Positions 43,273-54,223 of a stretch of 64,000 bases of DNA are shown here, one piece after another. Source of the stretch: G963663525 sp963663525 (GTDB lineage Bacteria > Myxococcota_A > SURF-8 > G963663525); NCBI GenBank assembly GCA_963663525.2, contig CAXXHC010000003.1, positions 930,001 to 994,000 of the forward strand, read 5' to 3'. A program made the position numbers and the translations under genes. The notes beneath the pieces were generated by a model. That model was given only the letters and a program-made list of their open reading frames with translations, was not told the DNA's origin and did not search any database. Positions within the stretch are counted from its first letter, which is position 1. Each line of letters opens with the position of its first letter.

Positions 43273-43704
43273 CGTTCTCTCCTCGTCTATCCGTGTCAAC
43301 CGCCCGAAATTATAGGCGCGGCGCTTGAAAAAATCAATAACCCTCGAATATCGTTCATGGTTTCTTCGGATTTCGGGCCGCCAAATAGACGCGGCCTTCA
43401 CATCGGTATTCTCGTGGCGCACGCAAAAATTCCCATAAAAAGAACGGAGTGTCAATAAAAACAACACGTATTTCAGGAGTTAGACGTTGCAAGCGAGCGG
43501 ATTTCTTCCGTCATTTCGGAAGAATTCGACAGATTAAAGTGGGTTTCTTCCACGCCTGAGAAAAGTACCCGTAGGTTGGGCTGATTTTTCGCCCGACACC
43601 TCGGAAATGTCGGGTAAAACAATTACCCGCCCTACGCGAGCTTCCTAGTAAAATGCAGTGAAAACAACTAGTTGTCAAAACTTCTGTAAGCCGGATTCCG
43701 GGGT
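43273..43704. other. 432-base gap between lipoprotein genes
   Basis: It has no supported gene. It holds the palindrome at 43571-43635 and upstream sequences of the gene at 41866-43272. No clear promoter was recognised. Confidence 0.4.
43571..43635. repeat. Double GTAGG...TCGGG palindrome
   Basis: GTAGGTTGGGCTGATTTTTCGCCCGAC followed by TGTCGGGTAAAACAATTACCCGCCCTAC: two inner stems (GGGC...GCCC, CGGGTAA...TTACCCG) enclosed by GTAGG/CCTAC. Same family as 1149, 12770 and 41070. Confidence 0.65.
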
Positions 43705-46700
43705 TTACAAGCACCATGGAGGAATGGAGGAATAGACCAGCTCGCAGGTGTAATTCTCCACGCCGATTTCATCGTCCAATGCGTCGCACCAGATGGAGCG
43801 TGGGTCCACGCAATCCATCGGATCGAAGGGACCGGTGATGGCGCGGAACGGATTGGCGTAAGGAGAAGCGGTCAGATCCGGAGCCGGGGAGGTGGGCGTC
43901 ACCGGTGTATAGGGAATGATCTCGATGTCGCCATCGCCTGTCTCGTCGAGATCCTCGACCTCTTTTTCAGCATCCCAGAGGATATCCGCGACCTTCCAAT
44001 ACGTGCGGTTCTGGTCGAACTGCATGGAAATCGGTTCGTCGGTGGTTTCTCCCGTGATCGGGTCGTAATAGCTCTTGATTTCGCCGTTGATAAAAATCTG
44101 TACATATGCCGTCGCGGGGGAATACGGAGACACGTCTCCCAACGGATCGGCGAAAAGGCGCACGATCACACGGTATTTTCCCGTGGCCGGTTTCCGGAGC
44201 GAAATGGTTTCGGGTCCGTAGCCGGAGGTGTTGTCGATGTCCAGAGAGGGATCGTCGTTCTCGTAGCCTTCGGTTCCCCAGTCGGGATTCCTATGTTGGA
44301 AGGAGCAGGTATCGTTGATTGCGTCGTTCGGATGCTTCGTGCAGATGTTGATGTCGTCCCCTTCTTCGTTGGCACGGACACTGCAAAATCCTCCCGCAAC
44401 GCTGCATGTGGAATCGTTGCGAATGCAGGAACAGGATGAATCCGTGCAGCAATCCTCTTCGCTTCCGCAGTGCTTCGAGGTGTCGTTGGAGCAGATGCCG
44501 CAATAGACCGTGGATGGAGGATAGGGTTGGCTTGCCGAGGGCGGGTATTCATAATGCAGGTCGCACGTCGGCGACCCGCTGGCGTGATCCTGGTTGCAGT
44601 AGTAGCCGAATGTGTGGTCGAAACATTGCTGGTCGCTGGTGCAGATTCTGTCGCAGAAGCCAATTCCCGTGTCACAGTGGAAGCCGTTGGAGCAATCCCC
44701 GTCGTTCGTGCACGATTCGCTCTGCCAACTCTCCGGGTCCAGACGGTCATCGTAGGCGTGTGGAACGGAAAACGTTCCCGCGTCGCGTTCCCGCACGAGG
44801 TAAAGATCCATATCCACCCCTCGCACGCCATCTCCGCCCTTGTCCCAGACGAGTTCGACGTACAGTTTTTTAGATGGCCGCACTTTGGTTTCCCGGATGC
44901 AGTATTCGGGGCAGTCGGGGCACTCGGTGGTGGGGCCGGATACCATGCCTGCGGTGTCTTTGACTTTCAGTCGGAACTTGTAATTTCCGGCGACGGGGAA
45001 GAAAATTTTCGTTTCTCCGCAATCGGTGAATTCGTCCCCGCTACGGGTGATGTCGTTTTCGAGGTCGTAGTCTACGCCGGGCTCATTGCAGACCAGTACA
45101 GCTTCGTTGGCGTAGGCCGGGCGGCCTCCCGGAGCCCATGACCACTGATACGTGAACGGTTTGCGGGCATCTTCATAAGGACTGGTCGAATTCAGACCGC
45201 TCATTTTAAATTCCGTGAGAGGCTCGGGATTGGCATAGACATCATCCACCGTAATAATCGGTTGAGGTGGACCGCAGTTTTCCACGCACTCTTCTTGCGG
45301 AATCCTTTCCGTTTCGAAGGTACTGAAAAAATCGAAAAAACCGCTATATCGGTTGGCAATGGGAGGCGTGTAGATTTCCACGGTATTGAGCGGCAAACCG
45401 CCGGATGATACTTCCAAACCGCCCGAAACCATGACGTTGCCGTTGTCGAGGGTCGTCACCGCGAAATCCTGCCTCGGCACCTGCATCGGATTCGTGCCGA
45501 AGGGTGAGTTGGCCCGGACGCCTTCCCCCTCTTCGCGTTCGATGGCGCGGACCGGAATCGGCTCCAAGTCCCAGAATCCTCTGCAACTTTCGTCTCCTTC
45601 GTCGTAAGAAAATCGGTAAATCTGCGCGTTTCGATTGCCGGAATCGGTCAGGCCGTTTCCCGTGCCGACAACGAGTACGGTGTGGGTGGTGGTGTTGAGA
45701 TGGTCCCAATGCACTTCGTACATCGGAAGCTTGTCGGTTCCGAAGACCTGGCAGGTGATTTCTCCCCAGGCGTCGATCGAGGGATATCCCTCGGTGTTTC
45801 CGTAGGTGGGGAAGGTTCCGCTCTCACTTCGGTTGATGCCGCCGACCAGGATCACACGGGCTTCATCGATATGATCCGAATCCGGTTCACCATTTGTCTT
45901 GGAATAGAGGGGAATCGCGGCATGTTCCGCGCGGGTGGCGAACGTGGATTCGTCTTTGGGTCGGCAACCTTTTTGGCAGGGGTCTGCGAGGCAGTCTTCG
46001 TTTTCGGTGTCGTATCCAAAGCATGAAAACGTATTTTCTCCAACCGTAAATACTTCCACCAGAGAGACGGTGGAAATGACCTTGGAACCATTTTCCATGC
46101 GGTCGGTATACCCTCCGGTGACGAGGACGTTCCAGCCCTGGAAAGCTCCCTCCACGCTGGCGGGAAGCGCGGTCATGGCGTGGCCGTATCGCGGCTCGTA
46201 CAGGTTGTTTTCCAGCGGGGTGATGAGGTTGGACTCTAGATCCACCAGTACCGCCTGATCGCTGGCCTGGCCGATGGAGTTCTTTCCTCCCGTAATCAGA
46301 ACGCTTTTCGTTCCGGGAAGTTCCACGGCCCTGACATATGCGGCAGGAAATGGCAACGTTCCCAGTACTTTGATAGCGATGGCTTCGGCACCTTCCATGT
46401 AGGAACCGATAAGGATTTCGTTCAGGGGTATCCCGTCGCCCGTTTCGCCACCTGCGATCAGGAAGCGCATCACGATCGGTCCTTCTTCCGGATCGAAGTT
46501 CGACAGGCTGTCCATTTTACTGAACGCGAAATGCGCCCGACCGCCAGTCCAGCCTGACACGGGGATGGATTTCAGCGTGCGGGTGTCGGGATCGAAAAGG
46601 TCGGCGTTGTCCGGGGTGATATCGATGCCGGATTCGTTGGCACGACCGCCGATCAACAGCACTTTTCCGTTCGGAAGTTTTATGGAGGCATGTCCCTGGC

Positions 46701-47226
46701 GCGCGTGAGACATCGACGCGGACGCGACGGCGACTCCTTTTTGCAGTTTAGGAACGAGGTTGAAACTGTTGGTCTGCATCATGAAAAACGCGAGTACCAA
46801 GGGCGTTGAATCGCCGGTACCCTCGAACGTATTGGATATGGCGCGGGACGTAATGTTGCCGAAGCTGTCCGCCAGTTCGATCACCATCCGGTAGGATTTT
46901 CCTTTTTCGGCTTTTTTCTTCAGATCATCGAGATAAGGCGTGATTTCCTTCAACAATACCGTGCTGTTGCAAGTCCATTCTTTGGAAGCAACCAGATTTG
47001 GAGTAAGATTTTCCTCGGAATTTTCGAATATTCCAAAGCGTATGCTTTCAACACCTACCATGTAGTTGGTTGAAGAACTTCCCTCGTACCCGCTGAAAAT
47101 ACGGACGATATCCTCTTCCGCAGTGTCAATGGTCGTGCAATGCGCGCAAAAACACACCGGAAGTGCGAGAAAGATGTATTGAAACAGGAATCGTTGGATT
47201 TTCCGACACGAAATTGCCCCAGTCAT
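43705..47226 (-). CDS. Large kelch-type lipoprotein with Cys-rich segment
   Basis: A 1173-residue lipoprotein with signal ending FCAHC. Residues about 160-640 hold kelch-like repeats, each with GKVLLIGGR, SVLITGGK, NVLVTGGYTD, RVILVGGINR or NVMVSGGLEV blades preceded by the YGHAMTAL-type strand, giving a likely beta-propeller. A PKD-like segment (FTYQWSWAPGG, YKFRLKVKDTAG) follows, then a strongly Cys-rich region (CTNDGDCSNGFHCDTGIGFC ... CGSEEDCCTDSSCSC), and a C-terminal beta domain (GKYRVIVRLFADP) before an acidic/Pro linker. ATG 47226 is chosen for signal peptide and GGAG. Function unknown; probably surface exposed. Confidence 0.85.
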   Translation of the reverse strand: MTGAISCRKIQRFLFQYIFLALPVCFCAHCTTIDTAEEDIVRIFSGYEGSSSTNYMVGVESIRFGIFENSEENLTPNLVASKEWTCNSTVLLKEITPYLDDLKKKAEKGKSYRMVIELADSFGNITSRAISNTFEGTGDSTPLVLAFFMMQTNSFNLVPKLQKGVAVASASMSHARQGHASIKLPNGKVLLIGGRANESGIDITPDNADLFDPDTRTLKSIPVSGWTGGRAHFAFSKMDSLSNFDPEEGPIVMRFLIAGGETGDGIPLNEILIGSYMEGAEAIAIKVLGTLPFPAAYVRAVELPGTKSVLITGGKNSIGQASDQAVLVDLESNLITPLENNLYEPRYGHAMTALPASVEGAFQGWNVLVTGGYTDRMENGSKVISTVSLVEVFTVGENTFSCFGYDTENEDCLADPCQKGCRPKDESTFATRAEHAAIPLYSKTNGEPDSDHIDEARVILVGGINRSESGTFPTYGNTEGYPSIDAWGEITCQVFGTDKLPMYEVHWDHLNTTTHTVLVVGTGNGLTDSGNRNAQIYRFSYDEGDESCRGFWDLEPIPVRAIEREEGEGVRANSPFGTNPMQVPRQDFAVTTLDNGNVMVSGGLEVSSGGLPLNTVEIYTPPIANRYSGFFDFFSTFETERIPQEECVENCGPPQPIITVDDVYANPEPLTEFKMSGLNSTSPYEDARKPFTYQWSWAPGGRPAYANEAVLVCNEPGVDYDLENDITRSGDEFTDCGETKIFFPVAGNYKFRLKVKDTAGMVSGPTTECPDCPEYCIRETKVRPSKKLYVELVWDKGGDGVRGVDMDLYLVRERDAGTFSVPHAYDDRLDPESWQSESCTNDGDCSNGFHCDTGIGFCDRICTSDQQCFDHTFGYYCNQDHASGSPTCDLHYEYPPSASQPYPPSTVYCGICSNDTSKHCGSEEDCCTDSSCSCIRNDSTCSVAGGFCSVRANEEGDDINICTKHPNDAINDTCSFQHRNPDWGTEGYENDDPSLDIDNTSGYGPETISLRKPATGKYRVIVRLFADPLGDVSPYSPATAYVQIFINGEIKSYYDPITGETTDEPISMQFDQNRTYWKVADILWDAEKEVEDLDETGDGDIEIIPYTPVTPTSPAPDLTASPYANPFRAITGPFDPMDCVDPRSIWCDALDDEIGVENYTCELVYSSIPPWCL

Positions 47227-47328
47227 ATCTCCACCCCCATGGAGTTCGAATGCGTAATTATTCCTTACGGTACAGCGCTTTGGATATTGTACCGGTTCCG
47301 GGGCGACCGTCAACCAAAATCGGGGGGC

Positions 47329-48252
47329 TTACAGTGTGGAAAGCAAAGAAGTCAGAGCCGTTTCTAGATCGGGGTATTCAAACCGGAATCCGGCCCGTTC
47401 CAACGTCGCGGGAAGAACCTTTCGGCCTCCGAGCAGCATTTCTTCGGCGAAATCTCGTCCGAAAGCCGCTTTCAGCGCTATAGCGGGTACTTTTAGGAAA
47501 GCCGGTTTTTTGAGATGGGAGGCAATGCGGCGGGTTATTTCGGCGTTGGTGGCCGGGTTGGGCGCGGTGATGTGCACAGGACCGCGTAACTCCTCGGAAT
47601 CGATGAGGAATTCCACGGCGTGGGCGACGTCCTCGACGTGCACCCAGGAAATCCACTGCCTGCCGGTGCCCAGCACTCCTCCAACATACGACTTGATGGG
47701 AGCCACCATTTCGGGGAGCGCTCCGCCTTTGTGGCTTAACACAATGCCGGTTCGCAGCAGCACCCGGCGTACTCCCAGGTCTTCGACCTTCAGGCTGGCG
47801 GCCTCCCAGCGGCGGCAGACGTCGGCAAGGAATCCCGTGCCGGAGGCTTCTGACTCCTCCGCTACCGAATCCCCCGTCGAACCGTAAAACCCGATCGCCG
47901 ATGCCTGAATCAGCACGCCGGGCTTTTTCTCTGTCTTTTCAATGGCTTGCACAATGGATTCGGTGGCGTCGAGTCGGCTTTGGAGGATGCTTTTTCTGCG
48001 GGCGGCGGTCCATCTTCCCTGGCCGATGTTCTCCCCGGCGAGGTTCACCACGGCGGCGGCACCTTCCACATGTTCGGTTAAGCTGCTAAAATTGCGACCA
48101 TCCCAGGCCACGGGCCGGGCCATGTCTCCAAGCGTTTTGCGGGCGGAATCGGGGTTGCGGGTCAGCGCCACGATATCGTATCCATGCTCGTGAAGACGCG
48201 CGGTCAACACTCGGCCAACCAGTCCCGTGGCTCCGGAAATGACGACGTGCAT
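47329..48252 (-). CDS. NAD-dependent epimerase-like protein (TIGR01777/YfcH type)
   Basis: A 307-residue extended-SDR protein. Motifs: HVVISGATGLVGRVLTARL (nucleotide site), VVNLAGENIGQGRW, SAIGFYGSTGDSVAEES, and a C-terminal DUF1731 segment (LKVPAIALKAAFGRDFAEEMLLGGRKVLPATLERAGFRFEYPDLETAL). Family members are linked to cell division in cyanobacteria and mitochondria, but biochemical activity is unclear. ATG 48252 follows GGGAGGG by three bases; the upstream in-frame extension is not supported. Confidence 0.92.
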   Translation of the reverse strand: MHVVISGATGLVGRVLTARLHEHGYDIVALTRNPDSARKTLGDMARPVAWDGRNFSSLTEHVEGAAAVVNLAGENIGQGRWTAARRKSILQSRLDATESIVQAIEKTEKKPGVLIQASAIGFYGSTGDSVAEESEASGTGFLADVCRRWEAASLKVEDLGVRRVLLRTGIVLSHKGGALPEMVAPIKSYVGGVLGTGRQWISWVHVEDVAHAVEFLIDSEELRGPVHITAPNPATNAEITRRIASHLKKPAFLKVPAIALKAAFGRDFAEEMLLGGRKVLPATLERAGFRFEYPDLETALTSLLSTL

Positions 48253-48407
48253 GGTCCCTCCCTGGAAGACATGGTAAAAAAGCTCCAATGTGCTATGAAT
48301 AATCTAAGGTTCCCGTCAACGAGATCAAGCGTCGGGAATGCCGGGCGGTGGAGCGAAAAAACGACCAACCGTCGAAGAATCCAACCGTTTGAGGAAAGAA
48401 AGCGCCG

Positions 48408-50579
<2,172 letters not shown>

Positions 50580-50648
50580 CTTTTATGTGAAAGTGTATTA
50601 CGGAAAATGGGTTTTCAATTCCGGGAAGCGCAGCCTGACTTTCTGAAA

Positions 50649-52319
50649 TCAATACAGTAGAATAGCGCGAGGCAGGACAAACTCATTCCAGGGGCGATGG
50701 TGTTCGAGCATGGTTTCCATCAGGTACCGCGCTCGCAAGAACATTTCTCTGGCGAAATGCGGATGAACCACGAAACGGGTGGAGGTGACGAAGGAACGAA
50801 TCAGTCCCAAGGCAAGGCGGGCGTCGAACGTCTCATCGTGGTGGTGGTGGGCGAAGCTTTTAGAGAAATCGTACAGGCTGTCGGAGACGAAATTGAGGCG
50901 TAAACGGTGGTGAGCCTCGAATAGAGGCAGACGAAACGAAGACACCAGGAATACGGCGATGTCCTGGATGTAATCGGTTTGCCTGGAACGGTTGAGATCG
51001 ATGAAATTCACCTGCTGTCGGATGGCGTCGTACAGAATATTGTCGATATTGAAGTCCCCGTGCACAAAGACGGAACACGGAGCCGGAAGATCCCGTTCGA
51101 TGACGCGAAGCTCCTCGATCAGTTGATTCGTTGCGGGCAATTCCAGGCTATCGATACGGGCGGCGGGGGTGTCGAATTCGGGATGCAGTTTGTACACGCT
51201 CGGCAGGCGGTCGAGAAGCTGCCGCATGAACCGCGCGTTGGCGGGTTCCTCCAGCCAGGTCATTTCCCACAGGACTTCCAGCAGATTTTTCAAGTGATTC
51301 ATGCCCTCTGCAAGCAGGTTGGCGTCGGGTTCCAGGATGATTTCCTGAAAATTCACGCCGCCCAGGTATTCGAGCAGGAGCGATGCATACTTGGTTTTTG
51401 CCTGGAATCCCAGTAACTTAGGTGGTAAACCGGGACAGAGGCACTCCCATTTTTCGATGTTTTCTTTCTCCCGGGTCAGTTTTCCGAGGCTGCCGTCTTT
51501 GAAAATCGCCCAGCGGCTTCGATTCCCTGCGGTAGCCTGACGCACGCGCCCGATGCGACAGCCGGAGCGGGTTTCTCCGATGGTTTCGAAAAGGGTGCCC
51601 GGATCGGAAAGGTCTGGAGGCGGATCGTCGGGGTGGGCTTCGTCGAAACTGCTGCGAAGCGCCAAATACTGGTGAATTTTAAGTTTTTCTCCAACCACCG
51701 ACTCGATGATCGCTTCCCCGATATTCAAAAGGCTGTCGCCCATTCGTTCGAGGTAGCGGAAAATCAGAAGCGCCGTCACCAGCCGTTGGGCGTCATCCGG
51801 TGCGGAGTCGGTTGCCGGAGCCTGAAGTTGCTGTAGAATGCCGTGGAAATCCTTCTTGTACAATTCATCCAAAGAAAATTCGCACTTGCAGATTTCCAAG
51901 GCGGTATCGAGATCCTGTGCGAACAGCGTGCCTTCGACCGTGGCCAGCGCCTTGTGGATATGCTCGAAATGAGGGTCGAAATCGAATTGCTTCAAAAAGC
52001 CGGCATCGTCCAAGTGACGAACCTGCCGCACGATGTTTGTACAGAAATCCGCAATGTTTTCAAGATTGTTGACGATTACGAGACCCGCCTTGAGGATCTT
52101 CACCACCGATTTGTCGAAATTGCGGGACTCCGCCAGTTTGCGAAAGACGTTGCGGGAGATGAAGTCTTTCATGCGGTCGATGTAATCGTCCCGGTTTCGA
52201 ATGCTTTCTCCCAAACCGCTGTCCCAGTCGTTCAGAGCCCGGTGGGTTTCCTCCACCTGCTTGGTGACTTCCACCACCATCAGGCTGAAATTTTCTCTCA
52301 AAGCGCTTAAAGGCGGCAT
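50649..52319 (-). CDS. PhoU-domain protein fused to an aminoglycoside-phosphotransferase-like kinase
   Basis: A 556-residue fusion. Residues 1-220 are PhoU-like helical bundles (MVVEVTKQVEETHRALNDWDSGL, IVNNLENIADFCTNIVRQV, LIFRYLERMGDSLLNIGEAII with the E..xxD metal pattern). Residues about 240-556 form an APH-fold kinase: RWAIFKDGSLGKLTREKENIEKW, then the catalytic loop HGDFNIDN (H420, D422, N427) and FIDLNR (D441). The classic invariant Lys region is less clear. The substrate is unknown; a sugar, choline-like or protein target is possible. It begins six bases after the amphi-Trp gene, which is probably its partner. Confidence 0.85.
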   Translation of the reverse strand: MPPLSALRENFSLMVVEVTKQVEETHRALNDWDSGLGESIRNRDDYIDRMKDFISRNVFRKLAESRNFDKSVVKILKAGLVIVNNLENIADFCTNIVRQVRHLDDAGFLKQFDFDPHFEHIHKALATVEGTLFAQDLDTALEICKCEFSLDELYKKDFHGILQQLQAPATDSAPDDAQRLVTALLIFRYLERMGDSLLNIGEAIIESVVGEKLKIHQYLALRSSFDEAHPDDPPPDLSDPGTLFETIGETRSGCRIGRVRQATAGNRSRWAIFKDGSLGKLTREKENIEKWECLCPGLPPKLLGFQAKTKYASLLLEYLGGVNFQEIILEPDANLLAEGMNHLKNLLEVLWEMTWLEEPANARFMRQLLDRLPSVYKLHPEFDTPAARIDSLELPATNQLIEELRVIERDLPAPCSVFVHGDFNIDNILYDAIRQQVNFIDLNRSRQTDYIQDIAVFLVSSFRLPLFEAHHRLRLNFVSDSLYDFSKSFAHHHHDETFDARLALGLIRSFVTSTRFVVHPHFAREMFLRARYLMETMLEHHRPWNEFVLPRAILLY

Positions 52320-52325
52320 GGCGGG

Positions 52326-52595
52326 CTATGTCCTGACGATCAGGTTGCCGGATTTGGTGCTGCCGGATTTGGCCTTCCAGCTAAATTGCAGGTTGATTCT
52401 CGAACGGTCTTCGGCGCGCACGACGCGAAGTTTCAACGTGATGAGATCGGAAGGGACGAGTTCGATTTCCTCTTCCTCGCTGTCGAAAACGATCCGACCG
52501 TTTTCGATGCCTTCCCACAGGGTTTTCAGATACTTGACGATGGATTGGCGATCCTGAATGGATTCATGCTTGAATTCGGCAATGGATTCCGGCAT
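52326..52595 (-). CDS. Amphi-Trp domain protein
   Basis: An 89-residue protein with the amphi-Trp pattern: SIQDRQSIVKYLKTLWEGIENGRIVF, then EEEEIELVPSDLITLKLRVVRAEDRSRINLQFSWK, a short helix followed by beta strands. The domain is a recognised small family of unknown function. AGGAAAG lies seven bases before ATG 52595. Only six bases separate it from the PhoU-kinase fusion. Confidence 0.85.
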   Translation of the reverse strand: MPESIAEFKHESIQDRQSIVKYLKTLWEGIENGRIVFDSEEEEIELVPSDLITLKLRVVRAEDRSRINLQFSWKAKSGSTKSGNLIVRT

Positions 52596-52828
52596 GGTGC
52601 GGCTTTCCTACATGCCCGAAGCTGGGCACGTTAATATTCGAAATATCAGAGTGATGCCTCAATGAGGCAGACATCGTTTCAAAAACATGTTATATAATAA
52701 ATATACACCATTAAAATCTCAGTATAAGGCAAGGATGGGTAAAAATTCAAACGAATTTTTAACATTTGGAACGTTTTCCTTTCGTGATCGGATTCATCTC
52801 CTGTTTTTATTCAAGAGCACAAACGCCC

Positions 52829-52928
52829 ATGGTGAGTGATTTGCGAAGCAAATTGTATCGAACCATAGTGTTTTTGTGCACAGATCCCTCGATACACCGC
52901 CCTTGCGGGCGGCACTCGGGATGAGCGG
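52829..52928. repeat. Dispersed repeat (GTGATTTGCGAAGCAAAT type), copy 3
   Basis: GGTGAGTGATTTGCGAAGCAAATTGTATCGAACC, spacer, CCCTCGATACACCGCCCTTGCGGGCGGCACTCGGGATGAGCGG. Nearly identical at its core to the copy at 22359, with the same outer arms as 34752. The rest of 52596-53014 shows no gene. Confidence 0.85.
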
Positions 52929-53014
52929 ACTCATGATATATCTTTAGCTAATTCAGACTTTCAGAAAACTGGGGATGGGTCAGATTCGTGACTCTTTCGC
53001 CACAGGGCAAAACG

Positions 53015-54223
53015 TCACGAATGGGAATGATCCAGCACGATTTTTATCGCTCCGGTCTGTTTTTTGTTGGTAAAGGCGCGGATGGCGTCCTTGTAGCGAT
53101 ACATGGGAAATCGGTGCGTGATGATGTCCACCGGGTCCACCGCGTCGTTGAGCAGCAGGTCTGCGGCGAGGTCGAACGAGGTGCGCCCGTCGGCCTCGGT
53201 GGCGTGGCAGTTGATGCCGACAAGTTCGATTTCCTGAGCCCAGACCGGGCTGTAGTCGATCTTTCCCGGTTTGAAGTTGATACCCACCAGCACCACGCGA
53301 CCGCCGCCCTTCGTCCAGCGCAGGGCGTGGTGCAGGCTGTTGTCGTTGCCCACGGTGTCGTATACCGCGTCGAAGCCTCCCAGCATGATTTCGTTGCCGA
53401 AATAGCCTTTGGCGTAGGTCGCGCCGGTCGCGGCGGCCAGGCGGGTGTAAATCGACTTCGAATGGTCCGCGATGGCGATGCCGCCGAGTTTGCGCACCAC
53501 CTTTCGTTGAAACGGATGTCGGGCCAGCACGTGAATCTCGACCTCCGGGGCCAGTACCCGAAGCGCCGCGAGCGTCAGCAGTCCCAGCGTTCCCGAGCCG
53601 ATCACCAGCGCTTTTTGCCCACATTGCAGCGGCGCCTTGAGCACTCCGTGCACTGCGCTAGCCAGCGGTTCCAAAAGCAGGGCTTTTTCCAGGGAAAGTT
53701 CGTCGGGAATGCGGAACGCCTGGGAGCGATGCATCACCATCACGGGGGAGAATCCCCCTCCGGGATTTTCGATGGGCAACGGGCGTTTTCCCTGGTTTTC
53801 ACACAGCATGTAATTGCCCTTGGAACATTGAGGGCAGGGCGGGTCGAATTCCATCTGGAAACAGCTCGGCCAGTCGATGCGCATCGCCACGCGGTCACCG
53901 GGGGTGAATTCCGTGACTTCTCTGCCGCATTCCAGTACTTCTCCCACAAGTTCGTGCCCCAGGAATTTGCGCGAAATCCCCGGCACGGCGGCGGGAAAAC
54001 ATTTGGGGTCCATGTCCATATACATAAAGTGCAGATCGGTGCCGCACAGCCCGCAGGCGAGGTTGCGGATTTTCAGCCAGCGGGGATTGGGGATCTCCGG
54101 TTCGTCGATCTCGTCGTATCGGAGCGGCGATATCGGCCCCAGGGCCGCTTCCTTGTGCACCAGCGACGCCGCACGCATGGCGACCACTTTCGACAGGCGA
54201 TTTTCGAAAAACAGGGCTTTCAT
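53015..54223 (-). CDS. Zinc-dependent alcohol/polyol dehydrogenase (MDR family)
   Basis: A 402-residue medium-chain dehydrogenase. Catalytic zinc ligands are in ACGLCGTDLHF and GHELVGEV; the structural zinc segment CPQCSKGNYMLC is present in shortened form. The nucleotide site is ALVIGSGTLGLLTL. Closest in layout to threonine/sorbitol dehydrogenase-like enzymes; an insertion near residues 75-95 (MYMDMDPKCFPAAVPGI) is unusual. ATG overlaps the stop of the upstream aminotransferase (ATGA). It probably oxidises or reduces an amino-alcohol or aldehyde made by the two aminotransferases. Confidence 0.88.
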   Translation of the reverse strand: MKALFFENRLSKVVAMRAASLVHKEAALGPISPLRYDEIDEPEIPNPRWLKIRNLACGLCGTDLHFMYMDMDPKCFPAAVPGISRKFLGHELVGEVLECGREVTEFTPGDRVAMRIDWPSCFQMEFDPPCPQCSKGNYMLCENQGKRPLPIENPGGGFSPVMVMHRSQAFRIPDELSLEKALLLEPLASAVHGVLKAPLQCGQKALVIGSGTLGLLTLAALRVLAPEVEIHVLARHPFQRKVVRKLGGIAIADHSKSIYTRLAAATGATYAKGYFGNEIMLGGFDAVYDTVGNDNSLHHALRWTKGGGRVVLVGINFKPGKIDYSPVWAQEIELVGINCHATEADGRTSFDLAADLLLNDAVDPVDIITHRFPMYRYKDAIRAFTNKKQTGAIKIVLDHSHS

